35,625 nt of DNA from Ruegeria atlantica (GCA_013032095.1 WQBJ01000038.1:1-35625); one strand, 5' to 3'; positions 1-8,278 are shown, numbered from the stretch's first letter. A program made the numbers and translations. The notes: generated by a model from the letters alone, not told the origin.

Positions 1-55
1 GAAATCAGTGCCCGAGATCGCGTGAAATCAATGCCCAACTTCCGCGAAATACGCA
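1..55. mobile_element. End of an insertion sequence (left contig end)
   Basis: These 55 bases are repeated exactly, inverted, at 35571-35625, and the two copies diverge at the very next base. The unit GAAATCAgTGCCC (1-13) recurs as GAAATCAaTGCCC (24-36) and in part as GAAAT (46-50), so the end is built of repeats spaced 22-23 bp. Read outward it begins TGCGTATTTC. Multiple internal end-repeats and a TG terminus fit IS21-family ends, but no transposase is present, so the family is a guess. The element interrupts the dGTPase gene that starts at 435. Confidence 0.6.
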
Positions 56-435
56 CCAATCCTTTCTCTGTCGGCATTTCGCATACAGTAATTAAGGGCG
101 ATTTCACCACCATGACCGAAAGGGGGATGCCCCAAGTCATGAGCACATCCTATAGCTTGAATCGTGCTTCGTTCAGGCAAACATTTTGTAGCGTCATGTT
201 CAAGAAACGACTTGGCCAATTGCTTTACAAGTCCCGAGGCGATTTGTGCGACTTCCAAAGAATGGGTCAACCGGGTTCTGTAAAAATCACTGTCTCCCAG
301 GTTCAAAATCTGTGTCTTCCCTTGCAACCTGCGAAATGAGGCGGAGTGAATTACTCGGCCGTAGTCAATGTCTCCGGCATCTCGGGCATCTTCTTTATGT
401 GCATCCCACTGCTCTATTCGGTCTAACCACGTCAT
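28..435 (-). pseudogene. dgt: dGTPase (HD-domain dNTP triphosphohydrolase), 5' fragment
   Basis: This is the N-terminal part of a deoxyguanosinetriphosphate triphosphohydrolase, which hydrolyses dGTP to deoxyguanosine and triphosphate. The start ATG at 435 gives the family-typical opening, including FRRLQGKTQI. The HD-domain metal ligands are visible in RLTHSLEV and AHDLGHPPFGHGGE. Authentic sequence ends near base 56 (about residue 126); the last eight residues, AYFAEVGH, are read from the insertion sequence at 1-55. Full-length family members are roughly 400-500 residues, so about three quarters is missing and the fragment should be inactive. Some dGTPases act in housekeeping and others deplete nucleotides during phage infection. 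The neighbouring DarTG and restriction genes hint at the second role, but that is inference. Confidence 0.85.
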
Positions 436-787
436 GCTAACTGGTTGTCCTTGTAGTAATTGAATTTATGGCGAAATAACTTCTCTACCGCCAAGCCGGC
501 CGCCCCGCTCAGATGGTAGAAGATTAGTAGCGTTGCTTCGAGACTTTGTGAAACAAGTATTGTGTCGCAGGTTAATGCCTAAATCGCAAACGATAGCTGT
601 CGAGATCCTTTGAGGGATTCAACTTTCCAAAACTATCCATCAAACTCGCGCCGAGAGACAGACAACAGGTCGGCGGCATAACAAAACACGTTCTTCAAGA
701 AGCCATAGTCATCATCTTCAACGCCCACGCGCTTCGCGAACATTGCTTCGGGCAAGGAAACTCTGAAGAAAGTTCTCTTGAAACGGT
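436..787. other. No convincing gene
   Basis: This stretch of about 350 bases lies between the dGTPase start and the decayed helix-turn-helix gene. It is fairly A/T-rich, has no open frame with family-like content, and probably holds the dgt promoter plus the decayed 3' end of the neighbouring pseudogene. An AAGGA sequence lies about 12 bases before the dgt ATG on the minus strand. Confidence 0.4.
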
Positions 788-1300
788 CTAAGTTGAATTG
801 CATGTAATTCCGTCACGCGAATTTCCCGATAATCCTAGCTTGTGACACACTCGCACCTGCTTTTTCCAAGGCCCTGAGGATCGTGTTTGGAGCTTGAAAC
901 CTGTATTTATCCTGTTCAATGAGATCGGGAAATGGGTCTCTTGCAAAGCTTTAAACATCACGCCTGCGTTCACATCGGGGGATAATTTCTTGAAGTCGTC
1001 AAGCTCACCTGTGTCTTCAATCTCATTTTCTTCAACTTGTGCCTTTTAGTGCGCCGGTGCGATCTTGGGTATAGGTGGAAGGAAGTGGAAATGCTCAGAC
1101 TGGCCTTCCTCAGGTTCCGGAGCCGGTGGGATGGCTACATCTTTATCCAATTGATAGCGTGTCCAGTGCTCTTGGGGTGGGCGCGGGAAACCCTGCCGAT
1201 CACATATTTTTGCGAAGCCCATACTCGTAACGCCGTATTCTTTGGCCAATTTGGTCAGAGGCTTCTACCGAGCCAGCCGGTGAAGCTCAGACCTTGTCAT
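788..1300 (-). pseudogene. Helix-turn-helix hypothetical protein, decayed
   Basis: One minus-strand reading frame runs from ATG at 1300 to 788 but contains two in-frame stops, TAG at 1265-1267 and TAA at 1046-1048. The part between the stops includes KPLTKLAKEYGV and CDRQGFPRPPQEHW. This resembles a common small helix-turn-helix motif of hypothetical accessory-region proteins, usually of the form LVWSKPMTKLAKEYGVS followed by a PRPPRGYW-like segment. The first stop falls in or beside the conserved tryptophan position. The frame resumes after the second stop with acidic sequence including EENEIEDTGELDDFKKL. Being in one frame with point stops, it looks like a gene lost by mutation rather than insertion. 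The ancestral function is unknown; it may have been a regulator. Confidence 0.6.
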
Positions 1301-1422
1301 GCGTATAGCCGGCAAAAATGCCTCCTTATTGCTGGCAAAAGTCGTTGCAGCTTCGCTGGAACCACAGCCATGTTCGTGTTAATCGATGGATCAATACTTC
1401 CCGTTTTAGTTGGACTACCTCT

Positions 1423-2136
1423 TTGCCACCAACCCGTTTTCTTTTCCGTATGACGCATTTTAGGAATTTGCAGACGTATCTAGCATCGGGGTATTTGTTC
1501 GCGAAGAACCACCCAGATGTGCAGGCGGGTTACCGCATCTCATACGATGACATCGTTGCACGTCGAGGTACGCCTGAGTTTACGACGCCTTGTGGCTCCA
1601 ACGTAAACGACTTTGTACCGTTCTACTTCTCACCAAGCACCAGCATGGCATTCACCATTTATAAGGGTAATGTTCCTCTGAAGGCACCCGACGGTGCGCA
1701 TCTTGGTGTCGCGGCAATGAATGATGTCGCATATCTTGTGGTCCAGCCATCCGTCCTATTCGCATCTGGTAGGGCATGTTGGTTTACGAACATTGCATGC
1801 AACTCTGGCGTCCCGGCAACCTACAACAACGACATGGCAGCGATGGCCAATCACATCGACTGGCCGCTCTTCGATGAAAGCCCTAAGATGGGACACATCG
1901 CAGAGATCGGCTACACAGGCGTCTGTAAATGGCAGCATGATAGAGATGAACCAGATCGCTACCGTATGCGCAGTAAAAAGCGCATGGCCGAGTTCATGGT
2001 GAAGGACTATTTGCAGATGAACGAAGTTTCGTGCATCGTGCTAAAGAACAATACGCACTTGGAAGAGGTGCAGGCTTGGGTTAATGCGTCGGACCTACAT
2101 ATACCTGTGTATGTGAAGCCTGGGTGTTTTTTCTGA
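1423..2136 (+). CDS. darT: DarT-type DNA ADP-ribosyltransferase toxin
   Basis: The product resembles DarT (DUF4433), which transfers ADP-ribose from NAD+ onto single-stranded DNA bases and blocks replication. Visible family features, counted from the proposed start, are the N-terminal RMTHFRNL segment with the NAD-site histidine near residue 12, DFVPFYFSPSTSM at about 64-75, and KKRMAEFMV with the presumed catalytic glutamate near 190. The open frame extends up to 1318, but its first 35 residues are Trp/Arg-rich and unlike the family, so TTG at 1423 is preferred; it gives 237 residues, a normal DarT length. ATG at 1450 would cut into the conserved start. No strong ribosome-binding site is visible for any choice. 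The next gene, two bases downstream, is its antitoxin. Confidence 0.88.
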   Translation: MPPTRFLFRMTHFRNLQTYLASGYLFAKNHPDVQAGYRISYDDIVARRGTPEFTTPCGSNVNDFVPFYFSPSTSMAFTIYKGNVPLKAPDGAHLGVAAMNDVAYLVVQPSVLFASGRACWFTNIACNSGVPATYNNDMAAMANHIDWPLFDESPKMGHIAEIGYTGVCKWQHDRDEPDRYRMRSKKRMAEFMVKDYLQMNEVSCIVLKNNTHLEEVQAWVNASDLHIPVYVKPGCFF

Positions 2137-2138
2137 TC

Positions 2139-3179
2139 ATGACCATCGAATACAAAAACGGAGATATGTTTAACGAGCCCACCGAGGCTATCGTGAACAC
2201 CGTGAACTGTGTTGGTGTCATGGGCAAGGGCGTGGCACTGGAGTTTAAACGCCGCTGGCCTGACAACTTTAAAGCGTACAAGCGCCTATGTGACGATAAG
2301 AAGCTTTCGCCAGGTCAGATGTTTGTCTTCGACAATAATGACTTCCTTGATGCAGGCAAACATCGCTACCTGATCAACTTCCCGACAAAGCAGCACTGGC
2401 GCTCACGTTCAAAGATTGAATACGTACAAGACGGTCTGGTTGATTTCATCAAACAGGTACATGAACTTGGCATAAAATCCGTCGCGGTTCCCCCGTTGGG
2501 TTGCGGCAATGGTGGTCTTGACTGGGCTGATGTCAGGCCCTTGATCGAAGAAGCTGTGGCAAAGTTACCAGAAGTACACTTCGTCATCTTTGGGCCAGCA
2601 GAAGATCGGACTGAACAGACTGAACAGACTCAGGTTCCCAGGGACCTGACAACAAGTCGTGCTTCCATGATGGTTACCTTTGCCGAGTTGGAAATGTTCT
2701 TCGGCGGTCACCTGACGCGGCTTACCGCTCAGAAGATCACCTACTTCTTGCAGGTTCTTGGCGTAGATTTTGGTCTCAAGTTCGCGAAGCAGCAATATGG
2801 CCCGTACTCTGAGACTTTGCATGATGCCTTCAAGGCTATGGAAGCCAAAAATTACATCAGCGGCTACACCAGCGAAGAACGCCAGGTGGTCGTGACTCCT
2901 GGAACTTATGCCGCTGCTGACGAGTTTCTGGGGGAAAACAGGTCAGAGATTTCTTCAATCATCGACAAGCTGTCGCTGCTGATAGAAGGTTATGAAAGCC
3001 CCTATGGTATGGAACTTTTGGCTAGTGTTCATTTCTTGTCAGTAACTGAGGGCATTACCACCCAGCCTGAGATGTCACGTGCGTTGGAAGCGTGGAATGA
3101 TCACAAACGTGCCAGTTTCCCAGAGCCTGCTGTGGCAGCCGCGTTGGAACGGCTGAGAGAAGACGGGTTTACTCACTGA
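2139..3179 (+). CDS. darG: DarG antitoxin, macro-domain DNA ADP-ribosylglycohydrolase
   Basis: DarG removes ADP-ribose from DNA through an N-terminal macro domain and binds DarT through its C-terminal domain. Residues about 1-155 show the macro fold signature: NEPTEAIVNTVNCVGVMGKG near the start and VAVPPLGCGNGGLDW near 115. After a linker rich in Glu, Gln and Thr (EQTEQTQ), residues about 175-346 contain TRLTAQKITYFLQ, FAKQQYGPYS and NYISGYTSEE, typical of DarG C-terminal regions. The ATG at 2139 follows the darT stop by two bases, implying coupled translation. A GTG at 2124 in the same frame would overlap darT and is less likely. At 346 residues it matches full-length DarG, and nothing is missing. 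Confidence 0.92.
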   Translation: MTIEYKNGDMFNEPTEAIVNTVNCVGVMGKGVALEFKRRWPDNFKAYKRLCDDKKLSPGQMFVFDNNDFLDAGKHRYLINFPTKQHWRSRSKIEYVQDGLVDFIKQVHELGIKSVAVPPLGCGNGGLDWADVRPLIEEAVAKLPEVHFVIFGPAEDRTEQTEQTQVPRDLTTSRASMMVTFAELEMFFGGHLTRLTAQKITYFLQVLGVDFGLKFAKQQYGPYSETLHDAFKAMEAKNYISGYTSEERQVVVTPGTYAAADEFLGENRSEISSIIDKLSLLIEGYESPYGMELLASVHFLSVTEGITTQPEMSRALEAWNDHKRASFPEPAVAAALERLREDGFTH

Positions 3180-3389
3180 CTTGGTTATCACTAACGATTT
3201 GCTGAAAATAGGCAGAACGCGAAGCCTGCTTACTTTCCGAGTGTACAGACGACAAAATATATGGCGCTTGGATTCCAGTAAAGGCCTGAGTTAAATTTCA
3301 TGGCACTGGCTAATTAGCATCAACTGTGCTTTTCACCCTTTTGTTGCGCCTGCAGCTAACGTTTCCTTCACACAGCATCGACTAAAAAA

Positions 3390-4373
3390 CTACCTTGGCA
3401 GACTAATGATGAAGTCCCAGATACGTTTGTCTAAAAAGTCCTCGGGGCCACCTTCCTGAGTGCTCAGCTTTAACATCTCAATGAGGTCTTGATTGGACAA
3501 TAGGATAAGCAACTTACCTGTCTCACGCATTGCGCCTTGAGCGGCCCGGATTGCGGCTTCGTTAGCCCCAAGGCGCGCTACAAGAATACAGACAGTTCGT
3601 AACGCACCGGAGAACAGGTATCGCTCTGTTGAATAGACTTGATCTGGCCCGATAGGCTCCTCGTAATTTTTGCATTCAAACAAGATAGCCTTAGTTCTGA
3701 AATCCTGTCGAAGACTGTCCCAGAATGTATTTCCTGATTTTATCCGACTAATGAAATCATACCGGTTACTGCCATCTGAGGTGCTTGCCTGCCTTTGAAA
3801 ACCGTAAAGGTAAGGGTCGAACAGCTTGATAAACACTTCCGTACACAGCTTTTCGTATTCTGAAGGTTTCAATTCGTTTTGTTCGATATGAGCGCTCAGT
3901 TTCTGAATTAGATATTTGATCTCATCATCTTCAGTTGAATAACGTTTTGGTGCATCCCGTTTGAACTTCTCCATTCGCTGGGAAATATCTGGAAACGGAT
4001 TCGCTTGGCGGACTATATCCGCCAGATCCCAAACCTGAACATCATACTGGCTTTCAGACCAGCTCTTGGCTGCTGGTGTTAAGTCAGAGCCAATCACTAT
4101 GATCGGCTTTGAAAAATCTTCTGCCGCGTCAACGAGTGATCCAAGTCGCTCGGCAGAAGCACGAAGTTTGGGCAATGTGTTGCGTGTGCTTGCGACAGCC
4201 ACTTCAACCGGAACTACGGAATCGCCACGACGAAGAACTAAATCGATTTCCATTTTACCGATGCGGCCTTCGCGCTCTACGGAATAGCCAAGTTTCTTGA
4301 ATAAATCTGCTACGATATCTTCAAATTCGAAGCCACGCCGGGCCATGTTGCGGGTGGAAGGTATAGGGTTCAT
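3390..4373 (-). CDS. Protein with two PD-(D/E)XK-like nuclease domains
   Basis: This 327-residue protein appears to hold two restriction-endonuclease-like folds. The N-terminal half has FEFEDIVADLFKKLGY, then EIDLVLRRGDSVVPVEVA, a glutamate followed by D...(hydrophobic)EV as in PD-(D/E)XK enzymes, with V in place of the usual lysine position. The C-terminal half has YEKLCTEVFIKLF, RYDFI and then ILFECKNYEEPIGP, a clean D...ECK core. It may be a nuclease or a DNA-binding protein with one active and one degenerate domain. AGGA lies about 8 bases before the ATG at 4373. It is alone on its strand and points at the darTG operon. I do not recognise a named family. A defence role is suggested by context only. 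Confidence 0.7.
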   Translation of the reverse strand: MNPIPSTRNMARRGFEFEDIVADLFKKLGYSVEREGRIGKMEIDLVLRRGDSVVPVEVAVASTRNTLPKLRASAERLGSLVDAAEDFSKPIIVIGSDLTPAAKSWSESQYDVQVWDLADIVRQANPFPDISQRMEKFKRDAPKRYSTEDDEIKYLIQKLSAHIEQNELKPSEYEKLCTEVFIKLFDPYLYGFQRQASTSDGSNRYDFISRIKSGNTFWDSLRQDFRTKAILFECKNYEEPIGPDQVYSTERYLFSGALRTVCILVARLGANEAAIRAAQGAMRETGKLLILLSNQDLIEMLKLSTQEGGPEDFLDKRIWDFIISLPR

Positions 4374-4396
4374 TGTTAATTCCTAGCACCAAGTTT

Positions 4397-4411
4397 TTTA
4401 GGAAACCTAAA
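4397..4411. promoter_or_regulatory. Palindrome upstream of the nuclease-like gene, possible operator
   Basis: TTTAGG-aaa-CCTAAA is a perfect inverted repeat 23-38 bases before the start codon of the minus-strand gene at 4373. Its position fits an operator or promoter-overlapping site. No regulator is identified, and a chance short palindrome is possible. Confidence 0.3.
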
Positions 4412-4604
4412 GGTCTGAAGACTGCAAGTCTATTCGGTGCATTGACCCCACTTTCTTGATGGCTACTTGATCTGCAAGTCCGTTTCCAAGTGTAGAATTG
4501 GAATGGAGAAGGCTTTGATAGGACATGTAGAGCACCATATGCAGGGCATCTTTAATGTCGGCCTGTCTGACAGACGGCGCTAGAATAGTGCTTTCAAGGG
4601 GCGC

Positions 4605-4612
4605 GTTGTTGC
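4605..4612. repeat. 8-bp target duplication of IS66 element, left copy
   Basis: GTTGTTGC stands directly outside the left end (GTAAGCGG) of the IS66-family element and is repeated at 10583-10590 outside its right end. Eight base pairs is the usual IS66-family target duplication. Confidence 0.92.
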
Positions 4613-4641
4613 GTAAGCGGTGGCTGAAGGCCGCTGGGTTT

Positions 4642-4866
4642 TCAGCTTGACGGCTTGAAGTTCCACGGGAGCAGATCGTCGATTTGGTTTTTGGGGTGAC
4701 CTGCTGCGATGGCTTCGAGCGTTGCCCTGAGATAGGCGAAGGGCTCAACACCGTTGATTTTCGCGGTTTCGATCAGAGAGGCGATGCGGCCCCATGCCTT
4801 TCCGCCCTCATCGTGCCCTGCAAACAGTGCGTTTTTGCGGTTATGCAGAGGTCTGCATAACCGCAA
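4642..4866 (-). pseudogene. tnpC: IS66 transposase TnpC, 3' fragment
   Basis: This is the C-terminal end of the IS66 transposase, separated from its 5' part at 8322-9693 by the RIT element. The sequence NRKNALFAGHDEGGKAWG followed by IASLIETAKINGVEP and IDDLLPWNF is characteristic of IS66 TnpC C-termini. Authentic IS66 coding starts near 4842 (asparagine-arginine-lysine). The residues before that (MRLCRPLH) are translated from the palindrome and RIT end. The stop codon lies 29 bases inside the left end of the element. Confidence 0.93.
4835..4866. repeat. 32-bp palindrome at the left RIT/IS66 junction
   Basis: The arm TTGCGGTTATGCAGA is followed, after two bases, by its perfect inverse, giving 15-bp arms. 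The outer arm contains the IS66 target bases (TTGCGGTT) and the inner arm overlaps the RIT terminal repeat. No such palindrome is present at the right junction, where the RIT end joins IS66 directly. It is probably the recombinase core site or part of the element end. Confidence 0.8.
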
Positions 4867-4908
4867 TTATGGCCACCGCGTGATTATGCACAGCCCGCCA
4901 GTGGAAGG
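4859..4908 (+). repeat. RIT left inverted repeat
   Basis: The first 41 bases are the exact inverse of 8288-8328; the next nine match at seven positions. It begins AACCGCAATT and includes ATTATGCACAGCCCGCC. Confidence 0.9.
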
Positions 4909-5016
4909 ACCGGATTTCCTGAGACTGAGCAGGGCGTGGGCCCCCGCTGATAGGGCTCCGTCCTACACATAATGCTGATCTACTTCCAGGCTCATTCAAC
5001 CTGATAGGAGGTCACC

Positions 5017-6264
5017 ATGTCCCAGCAGATTGTCGTCCAGCCGCAACCCAGAATGTGGCTGGAGAACAGTATTCTTCAGCCCTATGTTTCGCTCTACGGC
5101 GCACACTTGAGCCGTGGGCGATATGCCCCGAGCACCCAGCGCGTTTACTTGCGTTGCGTTGCGCATTTCGCTCACTGGCTGACTGGGAAGCGATGTGGCT
5201 TAAGCGCGATCGACGAAGCCTTGGTTGCACGGTTCCTGTCGGAGCATCTGCCGGTGTGCAAGTGTCCCTATCCGGTTCGTCGGTTGCGCCACGAACTGCG
5301 CGCAGCACTCTCTCAGCTGTTGGAAGTGTTGAGAGCCGATGGCGTGGGAACGCTGGATCCAACCTCCCGCACGGTCGTTGCGCAAGAACTGGCGCGCTTC
5401 GACGGGCACATGCGTGATGTGTGGGGCCTGGCGGACAGCACCCGCCGTCAACGCGGTAACATCGTGGGCGCGTTTCTCCTGGCCCATTTCGGCGAAGGGC
5501 AGATCACAATGTCGAAGATCGACGCCGCCTCTGTCCAGCGTTTTGTTATCGGCGACCAAGGGCGCAGCGCCGGCTCCATCCGTGTGATCGGCGGCGCCAT
5601 CAGTTGCTATCTACGTTTCCGCAGCATGACCGGTGACCAGGTTGGCGAATTGGCGGCCGCTATACCGCGGCCAGCCCATTGGCGCTTAGCGTCCTTGCCG
5701 GAGGTTTTCTCCGACGCCGAGATCGACACGTTGCTGCGATCATTCGAACACCCCTTTCCGTCGCATCGGCGCGCCTATGCGATGACGCGGTGTTTGATCG
5801 ATCTCGGCCTGCGGTGCAGCGAGGTCGTCAACCTGCGCCTCGAAGACATCGATTGGACCAACGGGACGATCAGTCTTTGCCGGACCAAAACGCGGCGCAC
5901 CGATGTCCTGCCCTTGCCCCGGGCGACGGGCAGCGCGATCGTCGCCTATCTGCGCGAGGAGCGACCCCAGACCTCCAACCGGGCCATATTTGTTAGGCAT
6001 GTTGCCCCGTATGACACGCCGATCGGGAGGGGCGTCGTCGAGCGTGCGGTCCTGGCAAGCTATCGAAGGTGCGGATGGTCCTGCACGGGGGTTCACATTC
6101 TGCGGCACAGCGTCGCCAGCCGCCTTCTGCGCACCGGCGTGCCTATGAAGGATATCGCCGACGTCCTGCGCCACCGCAGCCTCGATACCTCGGCGATCTA
6201 CGCCAAGGTCGATTTGACCAAGCTCGCGGCAGTGGCCATGCCCTGGCCAGGGAGCGCGTCATGA
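5017..6264 (+). CDS. RIT element tyrosine recombinase A
   Basis: First of three site-specific tyrosine recombinases, 415 residues. The N-terminal half contains a core-binding (SAM-like) domain (YAPSTQRVYLRCVAHFAHW). The catalytic half shows the first arginine in DLGLRCSEVVNLR, the H-x-x-R box in HILRHSVASRLLRTG, and the histidine and nucleophile tyrosine in VLRHRSLDTSAIYAKVD. All expected catalytic residues are present. GGAGGT lies 6-7 bases before the ATG. The stop overlaps the start of recombinase B as ATGA, so the three are translated as an operon. The trio is thought to act together on the element ends; the division of labour is unknown. Confidence 0.93.
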   Translation: MSQQIVVQPQPRMWLENSILQPYVSLYGAHLSRGRYAPSTQRVYLRCVAHFAHWLTGKRCGLSAIDEALVARFLSEHLPVCKCPYPVRRLRHELRAALSQLLEVLRADGVGTLDPTSRTVVAQELARFDGHMRDVWGLADSTRRQRGNIVGAFLLAHFGEGQITMSKIDAASVQRFVIGDQGRSAGSIRVIGGAISCYLRFRSMTGDQVGELAAAIPRPAHWRLASLPEVFSDAEIDTLLRSFEHPFPSHRRAYAMTRCLIDLGLRCSEVVNLRLEDIDWTNGTISLCRTKTRRTDVLPLPRATGSAIVAYLREERPQTSNRAIFVRHVAPYDTPIGRGVVERAVLASYRRCGWSCTGVHILRHSVASRLLRTGVPMKDIADVLRHRSLDTSAIYAKVDLTKLAAVAMPWPGSAS

Positions 6265-7223
6265 CTGCGACCCGCACTCTGCTTTCGCTGGCCGAGGCTT
6301 ACCTGGCCGAGCGTCGCGCGCTGGGGTTTGACCTGCGTATTCCCGGCGAACAGATCACAGCTTTTGCCCGCTTCGTCGACGCGGCAGGCCATACCGGCCC
6401 GATCACGACCCGCATCACCATGGATTGGGTGCAGGGTCAATCCCAGCATGCAAAGCCCTCGTCCTGGGCGCGCCGCCTGGACATCCTTCGTCCATTCGCC
6501 AGGTATTTGGCGCGGCTCGACCCTGCGACCGAGTTCCCGCAGACGGCAATCTTTGGCCGCGCGCATCGCCGTCTGGCCCCGCACATCTATTCGGAGCAGG
6601 AGATCTGCGATCTTCTTGCTGCCGCTCGGCGCCTTGCGCCACACGGTGGATTGCGGCCGGCGACCTATGAGACGATCTTCGGATTGATTGCCGCCACTGG
6701 CCTGCGCCTTTCAGAGGCCCTCCAGTTGCGATGTGGCGATGTCGATCTCGATCAGCGCGTCCTCACGGTCCGGAACACAAAGTTCCGCAAATCCAGGCAT
6801 GTGCCCTTGCATCCGACCGTGGCCGAGGCGTTGAACCGCTACTTGGTTCTGCGGGCGCGTCACAGCACACCCCAACGGGATGCACCGCTATTTCTGTCGT
6901 CATCCGGTGGGGTGCTGCCGAAGCGGACCGTTCATGGCGTTTTCCAGCGGCTACGCGACGAACTCCGGTGGAGTGCGCGCGGCGCCTACGGCCAGACGCG
7001 CATCCATGATCTGCGCCACACGTTCATCTGCCGTCGCGTCCAGCTTTGGCATGAGAGCGGAGCCGATATCGGCAACGCCATGGCCGCACTCTCGACCTAT
7101 GTCGGTCACGCCAAGGTGTCCGACACATACTGGTATCTGACCGGTGTTCCGGAACTCATGGCCGTCGCCGCCACGCGTTTCGAACTCTTCGCGGCAACCG
7201 TCGGAGGCGAACATCATGACTGA
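6261..7223 (+). CDS. RIT element tyrosine recombinase B
   Basis: The second recombinase of the trio, 320 residues from the ATG at 6261 that overlaps the stop of recombinase A. The frame is open further upstream, but the overlap and family-like N-terminus (LLSLAEAYLAERRALGF) support this start. Catalytic residues are visible: arginine in ATGLRLSEALQLR, H-x-x-R in IHDLRHTFICRR, and YVGHAKVSDTYWYLTGVPE with the nucleophile tyrosine. It is shorter than recombinase A, as usual for the middle gene. It overlaps recombinase C by eight bases. Confidence 0.92.
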   Translation: MTATRTLLSLAEAYLAERRALGFDLRIPGEQITAFARFVDAAGHTGPITTRITMDWVQGQSQHAKPSSWARRLDILRPFARYLARLDPATEFPQTAIFGRAHRRLAPHIYSEQEICDLLAAARRLAPHGGLRPATYETIFGLIAATGLRLSEALQLRCGDVDLDQRVLTVRNTKFRKSRHVPLHPTVAEALNRYLVLRARHSTPQRDAPLFLSSSGGVLPKRTVHGVFQRLRDELRWSARGAYGQTRIHDLRHTFICRRVQLWHESGADIGNAMAALSTYVGHAKVSDTYWYLTGVPELMAVAATRFELFAATVGGEHHD

Positions 7224-8226
7224 TCCGACCTCGTCACCGACCTTTTCCACCTTGCTTCAGCGTTTCTTCGTTGAGCATCTGGGCCATCAGCGCGCCGTAA
7301 GCCCACGTACCATCGCCGCCTACAGGGACACGTTCCGCCTGTTGCTCAGCTTCGCCGAGACAAGAATTGGAAAGTCTCCGACCGCGTTGGAATTAGTCGA
7401 TCTCGACGCCAGGATGATCCTCGGATTCCTTGATCATCTGGAAACGGATCGCAAGAACGGCGCGCGCAGCCGCAACGCCCGTTTGGCAGCACTCCGATCG
7501 TTCCTGAAGTATGCCGCCCACCACGACCTGACCGCCCTGCCTGTCATCGAGCAGGCGCTCGCCATCCCGATGAAGCGCTTTGACAGGCCGATGCTCGGGT
7601 TTCTGTCGCGCCCGGAGATGCAGGCTGTCCTCGAGGCGCCGGACCCTCGAACCTGGACGGGTCAGCGGGATCGGGTGCTCTTTAGCCTGATGTACAACAC
7701 CGGCGTCCGCGTGTCCGAGGTCATCGGCCTGAAGGTTGGCGATGTCGTCGGCGACGGTACGATGGCCGCGCATCTCCACGGCAAGGGGCGCAAGGACCGA
7801 AGCGTGCCGCTCTGGCGTTCAACCGCCTCGCTGATCCGGGGTTGGAAGCGCCGGCTGGAGAGCGCCGGCGATGACAGTATCCTGTTCCCAAGCCGGGGCG
7901 GAACAAGGATGGCGCGCTCGAACGTCACCCAACGCCTCAATCTGGCCGTCTCGGTCGCCGCAGCGCGCCACCCGCAACTTGCGCGACGCTCGATATCGCC
8001 GCACACGATCCGTCACACCACCGCGATGCACCTCTTGCAGTCCGGTGTCGATATTACCGTCATCGCACTCTGGCTGGGCCACGAGAGCCCCTCAACGACG
8101 CATATGTACCTTGAGGCCGACCTCTCCATGAAAGAGCGCACCCTTGATCGTCTGCAACCGATCGGAGCGCGCCCCGGTCGGTACCGGCCACCGGACCAAC
8201 TGATGCAGTTCCTTCAGAGCCTTTGA
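7216..8226 (+). CDS. RIT element tyrosine recombinase C
   Basis: Third recombinase, 336 residues. The ATG at 7216 overlaps the end of recombinase B. An N-terminal core-binding domain is seen in HQRAVSPRTIAAYRDTFR. The catalytic domain has YNTGVRVSEVIGLKVGD, a lysine in HGKGRKDRSVPLW, HTIRHTTAMHLLQSG, and LGHESPSTTHMYLEAD with the nucleophile tyrosine. This is the most XerC/D-like of the three. The gene ends 62 bases before the right terminal repeat. Confidence 0.92.
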   Translation: MTDPTSSPTFSTLLQRFFVEHLGHQRAVSPRTIAAYRDTFRLLLSFAETRIGKSPTALELVDLDARMILGFLDHLETDRKNGARSRNARLAALRSFLKYAAHHDLTALPVIEQALAIPMKRFDRPMLGFLSRPEMQAVLEAPDPRTWTGQRDRVLFSLMYNTGVRVSEVIGLKVGDVVGDGTMAAHLHGKGRKDRSVPLWRSTASLIRGWKRRLESAGDDSILFPSRGGTRMARSNVTQRLNLAVSVAAARHPQLARRSISPHTIRHTTAMHLLQSGVDITVIALWLGHESPSTTHMYLEADLSMKERTLDRLQPIGARPGRYRPPDQLMQFLQSL

Positions 8227-8278
8227 ATTATGCGCAGTTCGACGTGCTGGAAAACACCGGCGCATCAGCCTTTGCAGC

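Noticed and set aside
1..55. Telomere of a linear plasmid
   Set aside because: The inverted repeat cuts into the dGTPase frame and equals a usual assembly k-mer length, so an IS end with an assembly break is simpler. Not formally excluded.
1037..1453. 138-residue plus-strand open frame before darT
   Set aside because: Antisense to the helix-turn-helix pseudogene and with no family-like content.
4407..4751. 114-residue minus-strand frame left of IS66
   Set aside because: It crosses the IS66 end and, after removal of the element, shows no recognisable family; the opposite strand gives the more plausible tnpA-like remnant.
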